Shown here: positions 34,801-49,800 of the stretch, in pieces
Numbering within the stretch: the first letter of the stretch is position 1
How the letters are laid out: each line of letters opens with the position of its first letter
Source: Phalacrocorax aristotelis
Lineage: Eukaryota > Chordata > Aves > Suliformes > Phalacrocoracidae
Direction: 5' to 3'
Assembly (NCBI RefSeq): GCF_949628215.1
Contig: NC_134282.1
Location: 5,603,223-5,667,222, forward strand
DNA length: 64,000 nt
Made by a program: the position numbers and the translations under genes
The notes under the pieces: generated by a model
Told to the model about the DNA's origin: nothing
The model's database searches: none
The model's input: only the letters and a program-made list of their open reading frames with translations

Positions 34801-37800
34801 CTGTAAAGACACTTGCTTTCCTAACAGAGGAACACTGTTAGGGCTTTTGGGTGAAACTTTGCATCAGTTTGTGAAATGCTTAAGGATCATAGACAACTCC
34901 TAAGTTTATGTATAAGGTCACAGTTTTGGACCTAAATGCCTTTGGCCTGCCCAAGATCTTAAGAAGGAGCCTTAGATATAGCTCGGAATGTAGCCTCCCT
35001 TCACTTCCTACCATCCCCTCTGCTAGTTTTCTGTCTCTGCAGAGGTTTTTAGCTTTTTCATCTATGTAGGTAATAAGAACCTTCTTTTTGATACTTGCCA
35101 GTTCTTCACACCTGAATGAGCAGCGCTTTCTGCTTTTGTTTGGAAAGCCAGTTGTCTTAGATTTTTATCTTTTTCATTGCCTTGTTTTGCTCAAATGCAG
35201 CACATGAACCAGTACATGTGGGAAAACAGCATTCTCCTCTACCAAGGCAGAATGTGCAGGTCACTGAAAAATGGTGCAGGAAGAGGTCTCAAAATCATTT
35301 AGCCATGCACCTGATCTGAAGAGGGCTGCATACAACTGTTGTTGTAGGGAGTTCTGCTTTTTCTGGTGTTCGCAGCTTCAGGTACGCTGCTGAGAAGTCT
35401 TTTTGCCTCTTGGTATAAGACCAGGGTGCGATGGGAAGGATGGCAGACTTGGGGAACGCGATAAGAATAATTGGTTTGGAGAGGGTGGGATCTTAAGCTC
35501 ACCCCCTTTAGACAGCTCATGTTGTAGAAGATTTTGTATTTGAAAGCTAAACTTCTCACAGAAAAGAATGTCAAACTTTGGCGTTTTTATGCCTTTGACA
35601 AAGTTCCGATAGGTGTGGAGAAAGTAGGGCTGCTTTTGTCACCCACATCGGGAATACTGGAGGCCAAATTCAGAGATGACACACAATTTCTCTGCTGCTA
35701 AGAATACCTAAAGTAATTGTTATCTATAAGGTCTTTCATAGAGAAGCTGATCTTCCCAGTAAACTGATTATTTTAAAATCTCATTCTGAGTACTGTATGT
35801 TTGAAACATGACGATAATCTCTTGGTTTTTATAATTTTAAGAAATACTAAATACAATTTGGCACTTTTTGCCTCCTACAAAGATGTGTCAAACTAAGTCT
35901 TAAACTATTGGCCATATAGGAACAGACTTCAGTTCTTAGAGCAGAAACACATTGACAGCTGTAGATGAACCTGATCGTATCTTTGACTGCTTCAAGATTT
36001 GAATATATCTACAAATTTCTTTTTAGTCCTTATTACTTCTGTCTTCTCGTCCTCTGGGTATTAAGTAACCCCTCGTGTACTATTTTAATCTGCTTAATCT
36101 GTTCTAATCCTTAATCCTAATAACAGCCTACATTTAGTGCCTTTTACTACCTTAATTTTCCTGCTCTTTCTCTTAGACTTAACGGATCTGATGGCTTCAG
36201 GTAATCGCTGTGCAGCCTGAGACCATGCTGTAATCTTGGGAGCCAACCCAGCAGGGGCTCTGAACTTGAGAGTGCAGAGTTTGCCCTACTGTATGTAGAC
36301 AGGGCATGGATTTCCTCAGAGCCGTCCGATCAAGCACTAGAAGGCACCAGCTGAGGAGCAAATGTGGAATTCCTCTGTGCGTGTTGTGCAATTTGTCCTA
36401 AACCAAGGCCCCTCCTTGGAGGTGACCTGCTAGAAGTTGATCAGATCTGTAGCGGCTCTATGTATAGACACTTGCATGGTGCGTCACAATACTAGATCAT
36501 AGTTCCATGTAACTTTAGTGGTTATATTTATTATGTCTGTCTGCATGCTAACTATATAGATGCCAAAGCTGTCCTTAGTGAAGTACATAGAAATGTGGAT
36601 GTACTTCACTATCTCACCCCTATTTTACAGTACTCTATTTTAACTTGTACCCTAGGTTGGCAGAGTTAGGAAGAACTAACGGTGCTTTTGATGGCTTATT
36701 TTTCATACATCATACAAGCAGAGCTACATCTACGCAGCTCCTGTGTGGTTTGGTTGTTCTCCATAACAGCAGCAGCCTGAATTCCTGTCATTCCTATTAG
36801 TTTCAGATGGCACGTAACACTACAGCGCTTATTTTGGATGTGTTTTGTTGCTATCTGAGATCTGAAAGATCGTGGTAGCACTGTAATAGTAGAGGGTAGT
36901 TCTCCGTGTGCTGTTGGCACGTGGGTGTACTTCAACACCAAGTACAGTACTGCACAAAATGGCAAATAGGGCATCCCTAATTCTGCTACCTGGCTCCCTG
37001 AAGTGGTAGGCTTTGGTTTGTAACCTCATCTTAGAATCCATCTTTTGTACTTCCATTCACATTTTTCACTGGGTATGTAATGTTTTAAATACTTAAAACC
37101 ACATCAAATATTTGAAATTATTTTGTGCACAATTTCATTACGGGAGATCTATCTATATGCTGTAAGTGTATATTCATATATGCGTTTGTACATACATATA
37201 TGAATAAGATGTATATTTAGGTAGATATATGTCTGTTTTGCAGCTCAACCTGAAGATTTCGGGTTATCTGGAATTATCAAGATTTCCTCATAATCTGAGT
37301 ACAGAAAAGGTGCTAGAGCTTTGTCCAGTTCAGTTAACTCAGGGAGCCGGTTTGTTGCTTCCAGGTCCATAGCGAATAAGAGTCCCAGCAGCTGAATTCT
37401 ATGACTGGAAAGATAAATCGAGCAAATGCCCGTATTTGGTTTGGGTTTTTTGTTTTGTTTTTTTTTAATTCCTGTAATCTGTGCCCGGTGCCCTTAAGCC
37501 ACTTTCCTTGTGGGTGTAACGCTTCCAGGAGAAATGGTGGTGTCCTGGAATACCAGTGCTGCAATGCTACATCTGCACCCAAGCTGGAATCTGGGCTGAA
37601 GGTCACAGAGCGCACAGTCTGAAGGAATGCTAGGCAGCATGAGGTAATAGGGTGGGTTTGTTCCCTGGGTTTTGTTGTTACTCCCCGCCTCCGGGTTTAA
37701 TACTGGACCTGGTAGCTAACAGACTGATGCAAGATAGAGCCAATATCCTGAAACTGTTTGTTACTGATGATGATTTAAGCCTTTTAAAGCTTGTAAGACA

Positions 37801-40800
37801 GATTGATCTGTCTGGCTTTATGAACACGTCAGAGCTGAGAGAGGAGAGATGCAAGTTGGGCGGATGCTTTGGCAAGTTTGCATTTTGGCTTCTTCGACAG
37901 TCATCTTCTGTTGCATATTCCTATCAGGCAAAGGTTTGACAGCAGCTTCTGCATCACCTAAAACATCATCAGCTTTGCTGGAGGGAGACCAGTAGAGAAG
38001 CAGAGGATGAAACAGCCACGGTCATGACCTGACAATCATAGCTGCAAGCTGAGCCAGAAATCCTGTAGTCAACAGCGTTTAAGTTTAAGCAATTTAAGTT
38101 TAAAAGCGTTTCAAAGCATTTAATTTTAAGCAGTATCTGGCTGTGCTAAGCACGCAATATGGTAAAAGTTTTAGGGTGGTTGAGACTGCAATTGCACTGA
38201 CAAAACTTGGAAGCTCATATCTGAGCGTTAGGTGCTCCTGGAATGGTTCAGCTGAGATTCTTGCTTTCCTGTTAAAACCAAAGCCTAAACAACAGAGTGG
38301 AACTACTTCCTTGCTTCCTGCATGAGCAAAACGGATTGAATTCTCAAGTCTTAAACATGATATTCCAAATACATTGTTTCATTGGGCTGGTTGTTTTTGC
38401 CAGGCAGGACACAGGCTTGTCAGCCTGTATATCTGGGTGGGACAACCTTATCAGTAAGGTTTTCACCCACAGCGAGATTTGAGTACACATTAGAGCATCT
38501 CATATCGTGGTGAAGATGTTGCCAGCGATTTGTAGCTAATATAGTTCGCTCATTTTGGCATAGGATCCATACATGCAAAAAGTAATTAAATCTGTCCTGC
38601 TGAAAGTCAGGTGCTGTTTTGAGGTTTAATGGTAATGAGGTTTAATGGTAATGAAAGCTAAATAAATCAGATTACTGAGATGAACTATACAGAACAACTA
38701 ATTAAGGCAGAACCTTTTGTTGGGTGATTCTTTTCTTGGGAATTTTAGGGTTCAGGGGCATGAATTTCTAGTCATGTTAGACCCTGAGGTAAGCACTTAA
38801 AGAATTCAGCCTGCTTGGATGCTTTTCCTTCCTTGAAGAATTGTCTTCTGAGCTGGATGCAATTCTGATCTTTCTGGTGATTTAGCATAAACCCAACTTC
38901 CCAAGATTTTCTACTATGTATCTTTAATTAAGAAATTAAAGAAACTGCAATTACTCCACCTCTTTGTTTACATTCCCCCCCCCCCCCCGGTATCTGAAAT
39001 TATCCTAGTATCTTATTTTCCTGAGGTGACTCAGATCCCTGAGTTTGGCAGTCATTTCCAGGGCTTAATTACAGAGATGTTGAGAGAAGTATGGCCTGCT
39101 TGTGCTCCTGGAGGGTGTAGTAAGCAGTCTATTCCTAGCCAGGCCGCCACACCGAACAATGCCATTTTCAGTGTTTCGGTTAATCTGTCATACTTGGCTG
39201 CATATTTTGAGGTTTGACACTGATCTTACGTTACAAAAAAAAAAAATTATGAACCACTAACTCAAACTACTGATATCTGGTTTTGAAACATTCGGCTGGA
39301 GCTGACTGCAAGTCCCCTGTGTTCGAGCTCTCGAGAACTAATTTAAGGAAGCAGTTCAGCAGTTTTGTAAGTTGATAACCGTAGCTGTTACATCAGTTTT
39401 TCCATATTCCATTATGATAAAAATGCAAATATGTGTTTTAGTTAGGCGAGACTGTTAAAACGACGTGTGTGTTTGTATAGATTACGTTGTTTTTCTTCAA
39501 TGTGGATTTTGCGCTAGTTTCTGAAGATACATGTTTTTATATAGATCCTAACACCATGTGGATAGCATCACTAGACTTCTGCATGAAATTGAAAAAAGTC
39601 TAAAACAATTTTTGAGAGAAAGAACAGGCCCGTGTTCCCTGGAGCTGAGAGTTGGGCACACCCAGACATTCGGGGATGATGTGAGAAGGAAACTGTTGTC
39701 TCTGCAGCTCTTCTGAATGTTTTTGTGTTTTCTTCAAAACGGTCTGGTGTGTCATGACAAAAATGGAAGAATAATGGAACAAACAAAATAATAAAAAGGG
39801 AATGGAATTTTTTTAGAAGTAAGTCTGCTAACCTTGAGAATGTAAGTCCAAACAAAACCTGTTTAGTGATTTTAAACTGTTTGCATTTATTATTGTTAAA
39901 AAAAATCTTTAGCATAGATAGATGTATAGAAAACTGCATATGCAAGGTGAGATGCTAATCTGACCCGTCATAACTGTGGGTGACACCAAAGGTTGGAAGA
40001 AATCTTTTGTGGAGTGCGCAGAAAATCTTTTTTGGGATGCAAAATGTTTTCTTCCCTAATAAATGTCATTTCTGAAGCCTAACTGTTAGGGATTAAACAT
40101 TTAATTGCATTTAATACCCCTTCTCAAACTTTTATTTTTAGCAGCAGCTATTACAGTTTACTGCTTCAATGTGATAAATACCTCCCTATATCCCAACCTA
40201 TCATTATGTTTTACTTGCAATTGGTTTTTAAATCTATTGTTTCCTATAGGTGTTATTGACTTCTAAGAAAGGGAGTACATGAGGCAGGGTGGAGTAAAAG
40301 GATTCTGTTAAATGTAGATGTTTATTCAAGTTTGGAAATTAATTTTCATGTCATACTTAAAATCAAATAGAGGCCACAACTATTTCTTAGAAATATAAGC
40401 ATGCGTTTCTGGGGCAAACTGCATTAGTGTGCCAAATTACCCAGCATTCCCCCATTTCCAGAACTGCAGTCAAAGCAAAACTTTTACGTCACGTCAGCTG
40501 GCAGGTTAAAGGTAATTCCTGAACTATTCTTTGGTTCTTCAGATACATTTCAACTTATCCGGGAAAAATTCAGTGTTCCATGATTGAAAATGTTATATAA
40601 AAGTACATGTAGTCAATTCTCTGTTATCTTTGGGTAGATCTTATCTGGTTTACAGCTAAACTTTGATGGAAGTGCAGGCACTTGATCAGTCTCTGCCTGC
40701 AGCTCTGAGTGGAGCTGTTTGTAGCAGTGGCGTATCTCATTCATGTAGAACCACTCCGCGTTGGGAGCACGACGCGGTGGGACGTCGCTCTGGCATACGG

Positions 40801-43800
40801 CTAGCTGCCTGCAATCAAGCTAGGCAGACCTAAATCTCCGTAGTTTGCTCAAGTACCATTCCCCAATTCTAGTTTCCTACTGGAGTACTGGCTAAGTCAG
40901 AGGAACAGGTGTATTTTAATTGATGGGTTATTTTTGGTGCAGGTTCTTTGAAAGCAGTAGATGTTACTGCTTTCTTCTTGTGCAATTGAAATCAGTGGCA
41001 GGTCTATGACAAACACTACAAAACCCCTGAATACGAAGATCCGCATATTAAATACTACCTTCTCTCTTAAAATTATTAATGCTCTGAGCAAAAGAGATGA
41101 CTAGAGAATTAAGTCAAAGCAGTGGTTATTTTTAAGCACAATTGCCAATGCATGGTTTAGTTTGCCAGGAGAAATTCTGTTCTTTTACAGTGACTGGCTG
41201 CAATTTGACAAAGCTGTTACTTGATCGTTCTTCACGTGAGTAAATTGAAAAGTGTAGGAGTTTGTTTTAAAGTAAATTCAATTGTGATACTGCACACAGT
41301 TGTGGTTTTCAGTCAGCAAAATGAGAGCAGTCCATCCCTGCCTGTATGTAAAATTGTTCCGTAATTAAGCCAGAAGAATGCTTGTTTTTCACACACAATC
41401 GATTTCACATTATCTTGGCTTCTATTTCTGTCATTTTTTTGTATAAATTCAAACCAGAAAACTTCAAGGGCATAAAATATGAAATAGCTTCACATTTTGT
41501 TCAATATATAATAAATATATGGTTTCTGTAATGTTGTTTTCTTGTGCTATACTTAAAACACAATTTTCCTAGTCTTTGTTGTGGGAATACTTCAGGTTTT
41601 TTCTTAGGCGTTTACAATGTCACTGTAATATCCCTTTATTGCTAAACTCTTAGCTGAAAACCTTTGAAATAGGCGGAGTGTGTACTGTGACCTGTATGGT
41701 TTGTACTGTGGTGAGAAATCCTGATACTTGTCCGGGAACTACCCACAGTTTGATAATTTGTTCTGATAAGATTATCAGTTGTGAATCTCCTTGTTTGAAG
41801 CCAGATTCACTGACTTAGTCATATGCAGAGCTGGAAGCTCGGGGAGCAGGTCTTGCTATATTAGTGGCACGTTCTCCCAGCATGAAACGTTAGCGTCAGA
41901 TGAGTCAAGAAATCTCTTCCGAGATCAAAATTTTTATTATTGTCATTGGACTAGAAAATCTATCCTACATCCCGTAATGAAGGGATTCTTCCTTGGCTCA
42001 TGGACATGCTTTACTCTCAGCAGAAAAGTTGTTTGCATGGATTCACATTTTAAATGGTTCTATCTGCAGTGACAAGAATTGGAAATTAACTGTATTTTTA
42101 TAACAAGTCTGTGTTTTACAGACCTTCATAGTGTTACTAGAAAAGCGCCAGTGCAGCTTACCACGCACTGCTGGTTCAGTTCAACTCTGCCACAGTCTGA
42201 GAGAATGTAACAGTGAATGTTGCCAAGACTACTGAAATCTGCTGGTTTTAAACGAGTGGTGTTACTGTAAGCTCAGAGAAAGATTGCAGAATTGCATAAG
42301 AAACAATAACAAAGAAATTAATAAGATTTCTTGCATCATGTATATTTAAATCCCAATGTAATCTTAATTTTCCAGGATATAGGATAGTAGGAGCTGAGCT
42401 ATTTGAGTTTTGAATCATGCTTCTGACAGACCAAAGTACCACAGTTGCAAAATTGCCGATAATGTAAAATAGGAAATACTTTCTTTTAAATATACAGTAA
42501 TGCCTTATTTTGCTTAATAGTAGTTTTACCGCTTAGAGGTGCAAAGCCAAGATAAGAGAAATAACCATGGCTGTTGAATAAGCTTGCTTTCATGAGATTG
42601 CTTGACTCCCATGTTGCAATTAACGTTCAGAAATGGCCAAAGTGGTGTAATCTTCTGCGAACCATCGCACCCCCCTACTTCTCCTCCACTTTCCTTTCTG
42701 CATGAGAAAATTCTTAACTCAAGGACTTGATTTAATTGGGAACAATTCAAGAACTGCTAACTATTTCCTTGTTGAAGGGGAAAGGTGGTTTAACTAGCTG
42801 TGATGTTACCGGTTCCGTTTCTGGGCTTTGCTCTTTGAGGCTGGATCACCTCCCTCTGGAGTCACGTTGTTCTTTGTATGTTCATGTTCATACGTTATAT
42901 AGGTAACTTAAAGAATTAAATTTATACCTGCAGTTATTCCAGCTTTGGAATAGTGCAAATCAGCTGTTAGATTACAATGTTTTTCCCCCTTTTTTGTACC
43001 AGTCTATTAAATATAACGTAGAAACAAAGTTCAATTATTTGTGCAAGGATTGGTATGAAATTAAGAACTTACGCTATGAAAATATCATTGTGAAGTGCCA
43101 CGTTGGTGCATCACACCAGCAGAAATTTGCCAGATTCCTTAGGTAGGTTCCACTCTCTGGCTGGGAAACCTGTAATAGAAAACGTGTTTTTCAGTGTGTG
43201 TATTTATTTGAGATTCTTGCTCAGACATCATATATCCAGGCTGGTAGTGAACAAGAAATCCCCTGCTGTAGGAACAACAGCCTTGTAGTCTGGACTCTTG
43301 CCCAGGAAGTTCCCGACTGGTGGGAACAATTTACGTTTATGGGAGATAAACTCCTCTGTGTACTTACAAAATCTGACCTGCAACCTACTCCCCCAAAGAG
43401 CAAGTGAGAAAATATGGAAACTCTGCTTTCTTAATGAAGATTTTTATTAAGAAAATAATTATCAAGTTGCACATTACAGACTTTGATCGGAGAAAACCAT
43501 TGCTGAACCAACCAGTAAATGAACTGGAAGGGGAGAGGTGTAGGAGGAGGTTCTTCTTAGCCCTTTTTGGCCACCTGAAGGGCTATTTTAAGACGTTGAC
43601 AGTTTCGTTCCAGTATTTCAAAGGTTAGCACGCAGAAGGTAGCAGTGAGGATGCACTACCTGGGAGGAGTGTAGAGACCTTGCTTGGTAGTGCGAGGTGA
43701 AGGGTGAAGACAGGAAAGCCAAAGCTCAGTAGAGGAGCAATTAGCTGTGAAAGGTACAGGGCACCGCAGTCCCTAAAACCCAAACTATTGCATTCTCTTT

Positions 43801-46800
43801 CTCCTTTCTTCGTGCCCTTATGGGCTTGTTGTGCAGGGTTTTCCTTTCCCCCACCCTTGTTAAAACACTAGCAGAAGCAGAGGAAGACGCTCACAGACAA
43901 AGAAGTGAGATGGAAAATGTTACCTCTGAATCCGTTTGTGGGTTAGTCTGTTTGCCAAAAAGCCTATGTCTACCCCTGATTGCATGGGAGGGGAAAGCCA
44001 TTATGGATTTTCTTTTCTTTCCTGAGTTGCTATGCTACAACCACTGTTCTCTTTGCAATGTGATTTGGCATTCACAGTCTTCAGTGCCTAGATAAAACCA
44101 CCACTGTAGTGCTGCCATTTTTTTTTTTTCCCCTTCTCTGGCAGCTTACTTGTTGGTGACTCTGAATATTCATTAGATGTTTGTTTTGTTGCGGAGGATG
44201 TTGATACCTTAGTTCATCTTGACTGATGCCCTTGACTTCAGGAGATAAATAGCAAAGTAGTGATAGGTGACAGGGATTGATTAGCAATCCAGCTTCTAAG
44301 CCAAAATGTAAACACTTGTAGATAAGCCAGTAGCTAAACAGCCTGCAGAATGCACCTTGCTGGAATTAAGAACATGTTTTAAGGTGCAAGAGGAGTTTTC
44401 TGTAGCTGCCAAGGTACAAATCTTTATTTGATGCTTTCTGTTGAAGGCTTATGTTCAACAACAGTTTACTTCTCAGAAAATGAGTTTCCTAGTTTTGAAG
44501 GAACAATCCCACATTCCATTAATACAAATTAATGACTCTTTTAAAGAGCGTAAATTATAATTTGGACAGTGAAAAGTACTTGTGTTAAACTGAGCTTGAG
44601 CAAATGTATTTGTGCATTTGCAGGAGTTTTAATGAATATCTTTCCTTTGCTGCAAACTTGGTAGGCCATTTCAGATAATGATCATTTGGTCTAGTGAGTG
44701 GTGAGGAAAGGGCAAACAGGGACTGGTGTGCCCGGTGGCTTGTGAGAGGCGCCTGAAACTAGATGTTCAAAACACAAGCCAGAATGAAATTCTGCTTTAT
44801 TGGATGTCCTAAATTGATAAAACAAACAATTAGACAAATTCATAAATGTAAAATCTGTTATGGTATGGTGTATGCAAAGGATATGACCAAGAGTAGTTGT
44901 TATACCGTAAAATTCTAGAAGTAAGGTTGTCTCTGCTTTCTAGGGTCAAACCTGGAACAGTGGGACTCCTGCCACACCACCTGGTGTTCCCAGTCACTGC
45001 CAGTCATTGCTGCTGCTCTCAAGAACTCACCAAGCTGGCACTGGCACCAGGAGAAATTGTTGCATGCCCTGTCCCCAACTGCTAGGTCCTGCTGTCCCAT
45101 CACCCGTAGCAGTGGGAGCGAAGGGAAGGGCAGTACAACAACAAACAGCAGAACCACCTCTTCTGGTAGCAGTGTCAGCTCAAAGGGCTTGTAGAGTTTG
45201 GCAAAGATGTCAGAGCATCTTTCCAAAAAGCCACGTGCATTTTTTTGTAGTCAGTGACCCCGCTGGAGAGGATAGCGATACGCCGCGTGACTACCATTAC
45301 CTGGTCTGCCGAGGATGTTGCCGGTTGTACTGAGTGGTCCCCCTAAAACCTCAGCTTGGCGCTTTTTGGCTGAAGTGCTGGACACAGACCACTTCTTCAT
45401 TCATCTCCAGGCTGGGGTATTTTTACTCAATGAAAGAAAATGCATAAATGGATTTTAAAATTGGTGAAGATTAAATTTTACTCTCAAACTGAAACGATTT
45501 CCTGACGAGCAGTCTCTGATGCCCTAGCCTTACAGAGAAGCATCCAGTTTAGCTTTATAGTTTAGCTATCCTAGCCCTTCAGGTGATCTCTTTTGTTCTT
45601 TCTGCCTTAATGGGGGGGTAAAGAAAGACCCTCAAACAACCCCAAATCCTTCTCAGGTTATGTGGGTATTCCATGCAAGCACAGGGTGCTTTAGCATATG
45701 TATAACCTGCTGTTGGCACGTGCTTGCTATGAAATTGAGGACACGATACCTAAGCATTTAATTTTGCGGTCTGTGGGTCAACTGTGGTTTGAAGGATCTG
45801 GGCTTTACAAAGAAGGAGGGCACAGAAAACTGAGTTGTCCAAGTTTTTGGAAGAATTTAGGAAGGGATTTCAGGTTCTCCAAGTCTTAGTCTGAGCAGCC
45901 TGTCTAGTGTACTACTGCACCTAAGCCGGCCTGCTCTTGTGCGTCTCTCTTCCCTCCTTGTGCCAATTTGTTTGCTGCAAGGATTTACTGGCAGCAAGGT
46001 TGTCCTGTCTTATTTCCTGCCTCTTTACAAACAAGGCAGGAGAGAATAAAAGTGTGGGAAAATGTGTACCTGCGTAGCTGAGAAGGAAAGAGGATTTGGT
46101 AGCTTTCATGTAGGTCCACCATAGCTGGCTGTTCTCCCTAAACAAATCACTTACACGGTTATTGCATTCAGTGTTTATGCAATGGAAATAACCTAGAATT
46201 CAGGATCAATAAAGCACGCAAAAAAGGAAAAAAGTTCCTGTCCCAAATTATACAAACAGCCCTATGACCTCATTCCGCTTGTATTTTCCTGGTACATTCC
46301 GTGCCAATGCTCTCTGGGTGCGCTGGGGGTGGGTGGTGTTTTTTGTATGTAGTGCTCTTAAAATTAATTGTGTACAAAACTTCTCTTCTCAGTTGTGTAT
46401 GAACACAGGTCAAGATTAGAAAAGTCATTACAGAAGGAAAGGCTTGAACATAAGAAAGCGAAAGAAGGTAAGAACCTGCTTTTCACTTTGACATTTAAGA
46501 TACCTTGATTATTTTGGAAAGTAACTTCAGATGTGTATTGTTCAATTTTGAACGAGTTACCAGTGTATAAGACATTAGCAGGACCACCTCGGCAGGTCTG
46601 TGGTGGTTGTTTTAGTACGTTGGGTTTTTTTCATTTTTTTTTTTAATCTAATGTTTTAAAAAGTAATAATCTTTTTAGTACTGTTTATAGATCACTGCAA
46701 CATGACATAGTATACACAGAGAATACGTGTATGTCAATGTACATAACCTTATCACAGATGTAGAGTATGGGCCTGTGTAAATCCTGTTCCGGCATGGTGA

Positions 46801-49800
46801 AAATTTAAAACATGGGATCTTTTCCTGCATTCCATCAATGTGAAATTAGACTCTGAATCAGTATCTTTACACGTGCTTAAGGGTAAACACGTGTTTACGT
46901 ATCTTTTCTGATCAAAACTAAGTTCCGTTACGGGGTGTGCGAGGGCAGAATGTTGCACACATCGCATCTCTTCCACATCTGCCTTCTGTGAAACTTCTGC
47001 AGAATGCAATCCTCTGAGTTTTCTCCAAGTCTTTTGTTGCTCTCAATTCACTGCAATTTTCAGAGTAAAGCCTGTATTCTTCCTAAAACTGAGGGCTCAG
47101 CCGCTGAATTAAAACAACTACTTTAGCAAAGATTAAGAATGTGTAAGAAATTATTCTTACTGTGCAGTTCTCGATAGCTTTCTGGTGCCATCTAGTGTAG
47201 AGCAGTCCCATTGCTCTGCACAGGTGAGTCGGCATTTTCAAACCCTGAAAAGAGGATCAAGGAACAAAAGGGGAAAGTTTTGTTTTATTTGAACTTAGCC
47301 TAGACTTTCACACTTCTTAAAATACATATTTTTTTATCCTAATACAAGAATACACGGTTTATAAGTGTGCATTTCCTTTTGAATGATGCTACTGAGAGAA
47401 TTCAGGTAACAGATTTAATTGCCCGTCTGTAGTCTTGAGCCTGTACCCCCTATCTCTCACACTAAGATATGAAACTTCTTAATGAAGATATTTTATGAGA
47501 CTCTGAAACTTTTTAATGGAAATATTTTGTCAAAATTTGAGCATAGTGTTAAATTCTCTATAGTAGTTTTAGAAGATCTTCTGGAAACTTGTAACTGTGT
47601 AAGTATTCCGCTCTGAAGAGAATTTATGTACGCAGTAGTTATGTTATTTAAGTACAGATTCTAATCTGCCTGGCTTTTCTCATGTGTATTTTCCCTTTTG
47701 TGTTGTAGATTTTCTTGTTTATAAACTAGAAGCACAGGAAACACTAAATAAAGGAAGGGTAAGTCATTGTTACTCATACAGGTTCTTAACAGTCGATGCT
47801 ATTAGAGTTGCAAGAAAAAGGAAATGCTTTGCAATTATAACTGCTCAAAGAGGTCTCACAAAATACTAATTGAAAGAGCGCTCACTTATTCAATTTCTAC
47901 TCTGCATGACTAAGTGCCCTGCAGTTCCCAATTATTTGAGCTGTAATAGGAGATCCTAATATCTTTCCAGAAAATTAATTTAGAAAATATCCTCCTGTTT
48001 ATGTTACGATAGTTCAAACATAATGTTACCGTTTTTAAGGGGAAGGAGGAATAATAAGGCATTAGAGATCTTTTTATAGCTTAGTCCACAGGGAAAAGGA
48101 CAGTGACAACTTTCTAACACGTGGTCTTTGAACTGGAAAGTATAAAAACATCAAGAAACTTTGTTTTATGTACCAAGTGCCAGAATGAAAGCTGTATCTG
48201 GCAAAGGACCCAGAGATCTGTAGAGAACTCTTTATAAAGCGAGTGAATTAGAATTTTATGGCTCCTCGATGTTGAAACTGCAGAGCAGTTTGTGAGCTGA
48301 ATAACCTGAGTTAAAATGCATTGTAGCTGCAGTAAGGGCAAAGTATATGTGCTTGCAGTGTTCTGAAGCAAGTGGAGAGATTAATTTGTTTCCTGGGGAG
48401 TTTCGTCCCTTGGCTTGTGACTCCTAAATAACTGCGTGTACAGAGGTTAGGGACAGCATTGTTCTGTTTAACGCTAGCTTTTTCATTTTACAGCAAGACT
48501 CGAACAGCCGATACAGTGCGCTGAGTGTACAACACCAGATGCTGAAGGTAGGTAACTGAGATAGCAGCATGCCGGGACCTGTGAACCTGGGTGTGTCAGG
48601 GAGATATGGCCTCGCCGGCTTCTGGTAATTCACTCCAGAACGTCAGTACATCTATGGTGCCTTCCTCTTACAACAGTACTGTTAAAAGATGCTTTACTAC
48701 AGTTTTTCCTAGTCAGGCTTTCCAGGCAGTAATTTAATCTTATCAAATGCAATTACTTGTATGGAACGCTGACTTATCAGCGTTATTCACGTAGTTTGGC
48801 ATGTAAGGAATTTCTTAGACACGTTCAGCAGCTCCCAGTGGGACAGTGCAACTGCAGGGTGAGGTGACGTAGCCCTAGAACAGAAGATGACTGATCACAC
48901 AGATCAGTTTGTGTTTGAGAGGAGCTGCAATATGCATGCTTTGAATAACAAACTTCTTGTTATGAATGCTTCCTATTCATCTGGGCTTATTCAACAAATT
49001 GCCAAAGACAATATAAGCCAGATACGCAGATACAGAACTGTTCTGGTGTCCAACTTGGTGTTTGCAGAGTCAACATGAAGAACTAAAGAAACAGCATGCT
49101 GACCTTGAGGAAGATCACCGAAAACAAGGAGAAGAGTTTAGCAGAACATTCAGTGATCACAAGGAGCGATACTTACAACTGCAGCAGGAAAAAGAGCAGG
49201 AGATCTCGAAGCTGAAGGGTATATGCAACCTGTACCTGGCTGCCCGTATTAAAATATGTATTTGTATGATGTAAGACAGAAAGGCATTGTCTCTCTTCTC
49301 ACTAACAGATCATTCATCCGTCTTATGCCTCCTGATAATTTACATTTTATTGATTATTTTCTGTGGTCTCTCTCTGAAATCTATTCATATGTGTGCTTCA
49401 TGTTTCTATCTAGGCTAGAGAAATAGTAAGAAACACCACACTTAAAAGTCCATCAAGTGTCAGTGGCTGATTTAGGCAGTCTTTCATTTTTAGTTCTAAG
49501 ACTTGTATAAACCTGGAAAAATCAATTTACCTCTTTACTCTTTTTTTTGTAAATGAAAGGCACACTTAAGAACGTTTGCCGTTTCTATCAGAGATTTTAT
49601 CATGCCCCTTTATGAAGTGACTTTACATACATTCTAGGCCTCATTTTCTCTATATGTATCAGCTTGTGTGAAACATGCAGCACCTGTATACTTGGACGAT
49701 GAAGCGGTCATTTTTTACTCTTTGCATCTAGTTTCCTATTAAAGAGATTCTTTGCAGTTTGCAGACCTCTTCAATCTTAATTACACAATTGCATAGAAAA

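Larger units (their letters stand above)
31891..46392 (+). other. GOLIM4 intron 1 (about 14.5 kb)
   Basis: This is a long first intron with no supported nested gene. It contains a 12-bp-arm inverted repeat at 37171-37206, a 16-bp tandem duplication at 38621-38652 and a C14 run at 38975-38988. Open frames up to about 124 codons occur on both strands without recognisable products. Long first introns often carry enhancers, but I cannot point to one. Confidence 0.9.

Noticed and set aside
42800-42860. rRNA-like string GGCTGGATCACCTCC
   Set aside because: It resembles the end of bacterial 16S rRNA over about 15 bases only; the surrounding sequence is not rRNA.
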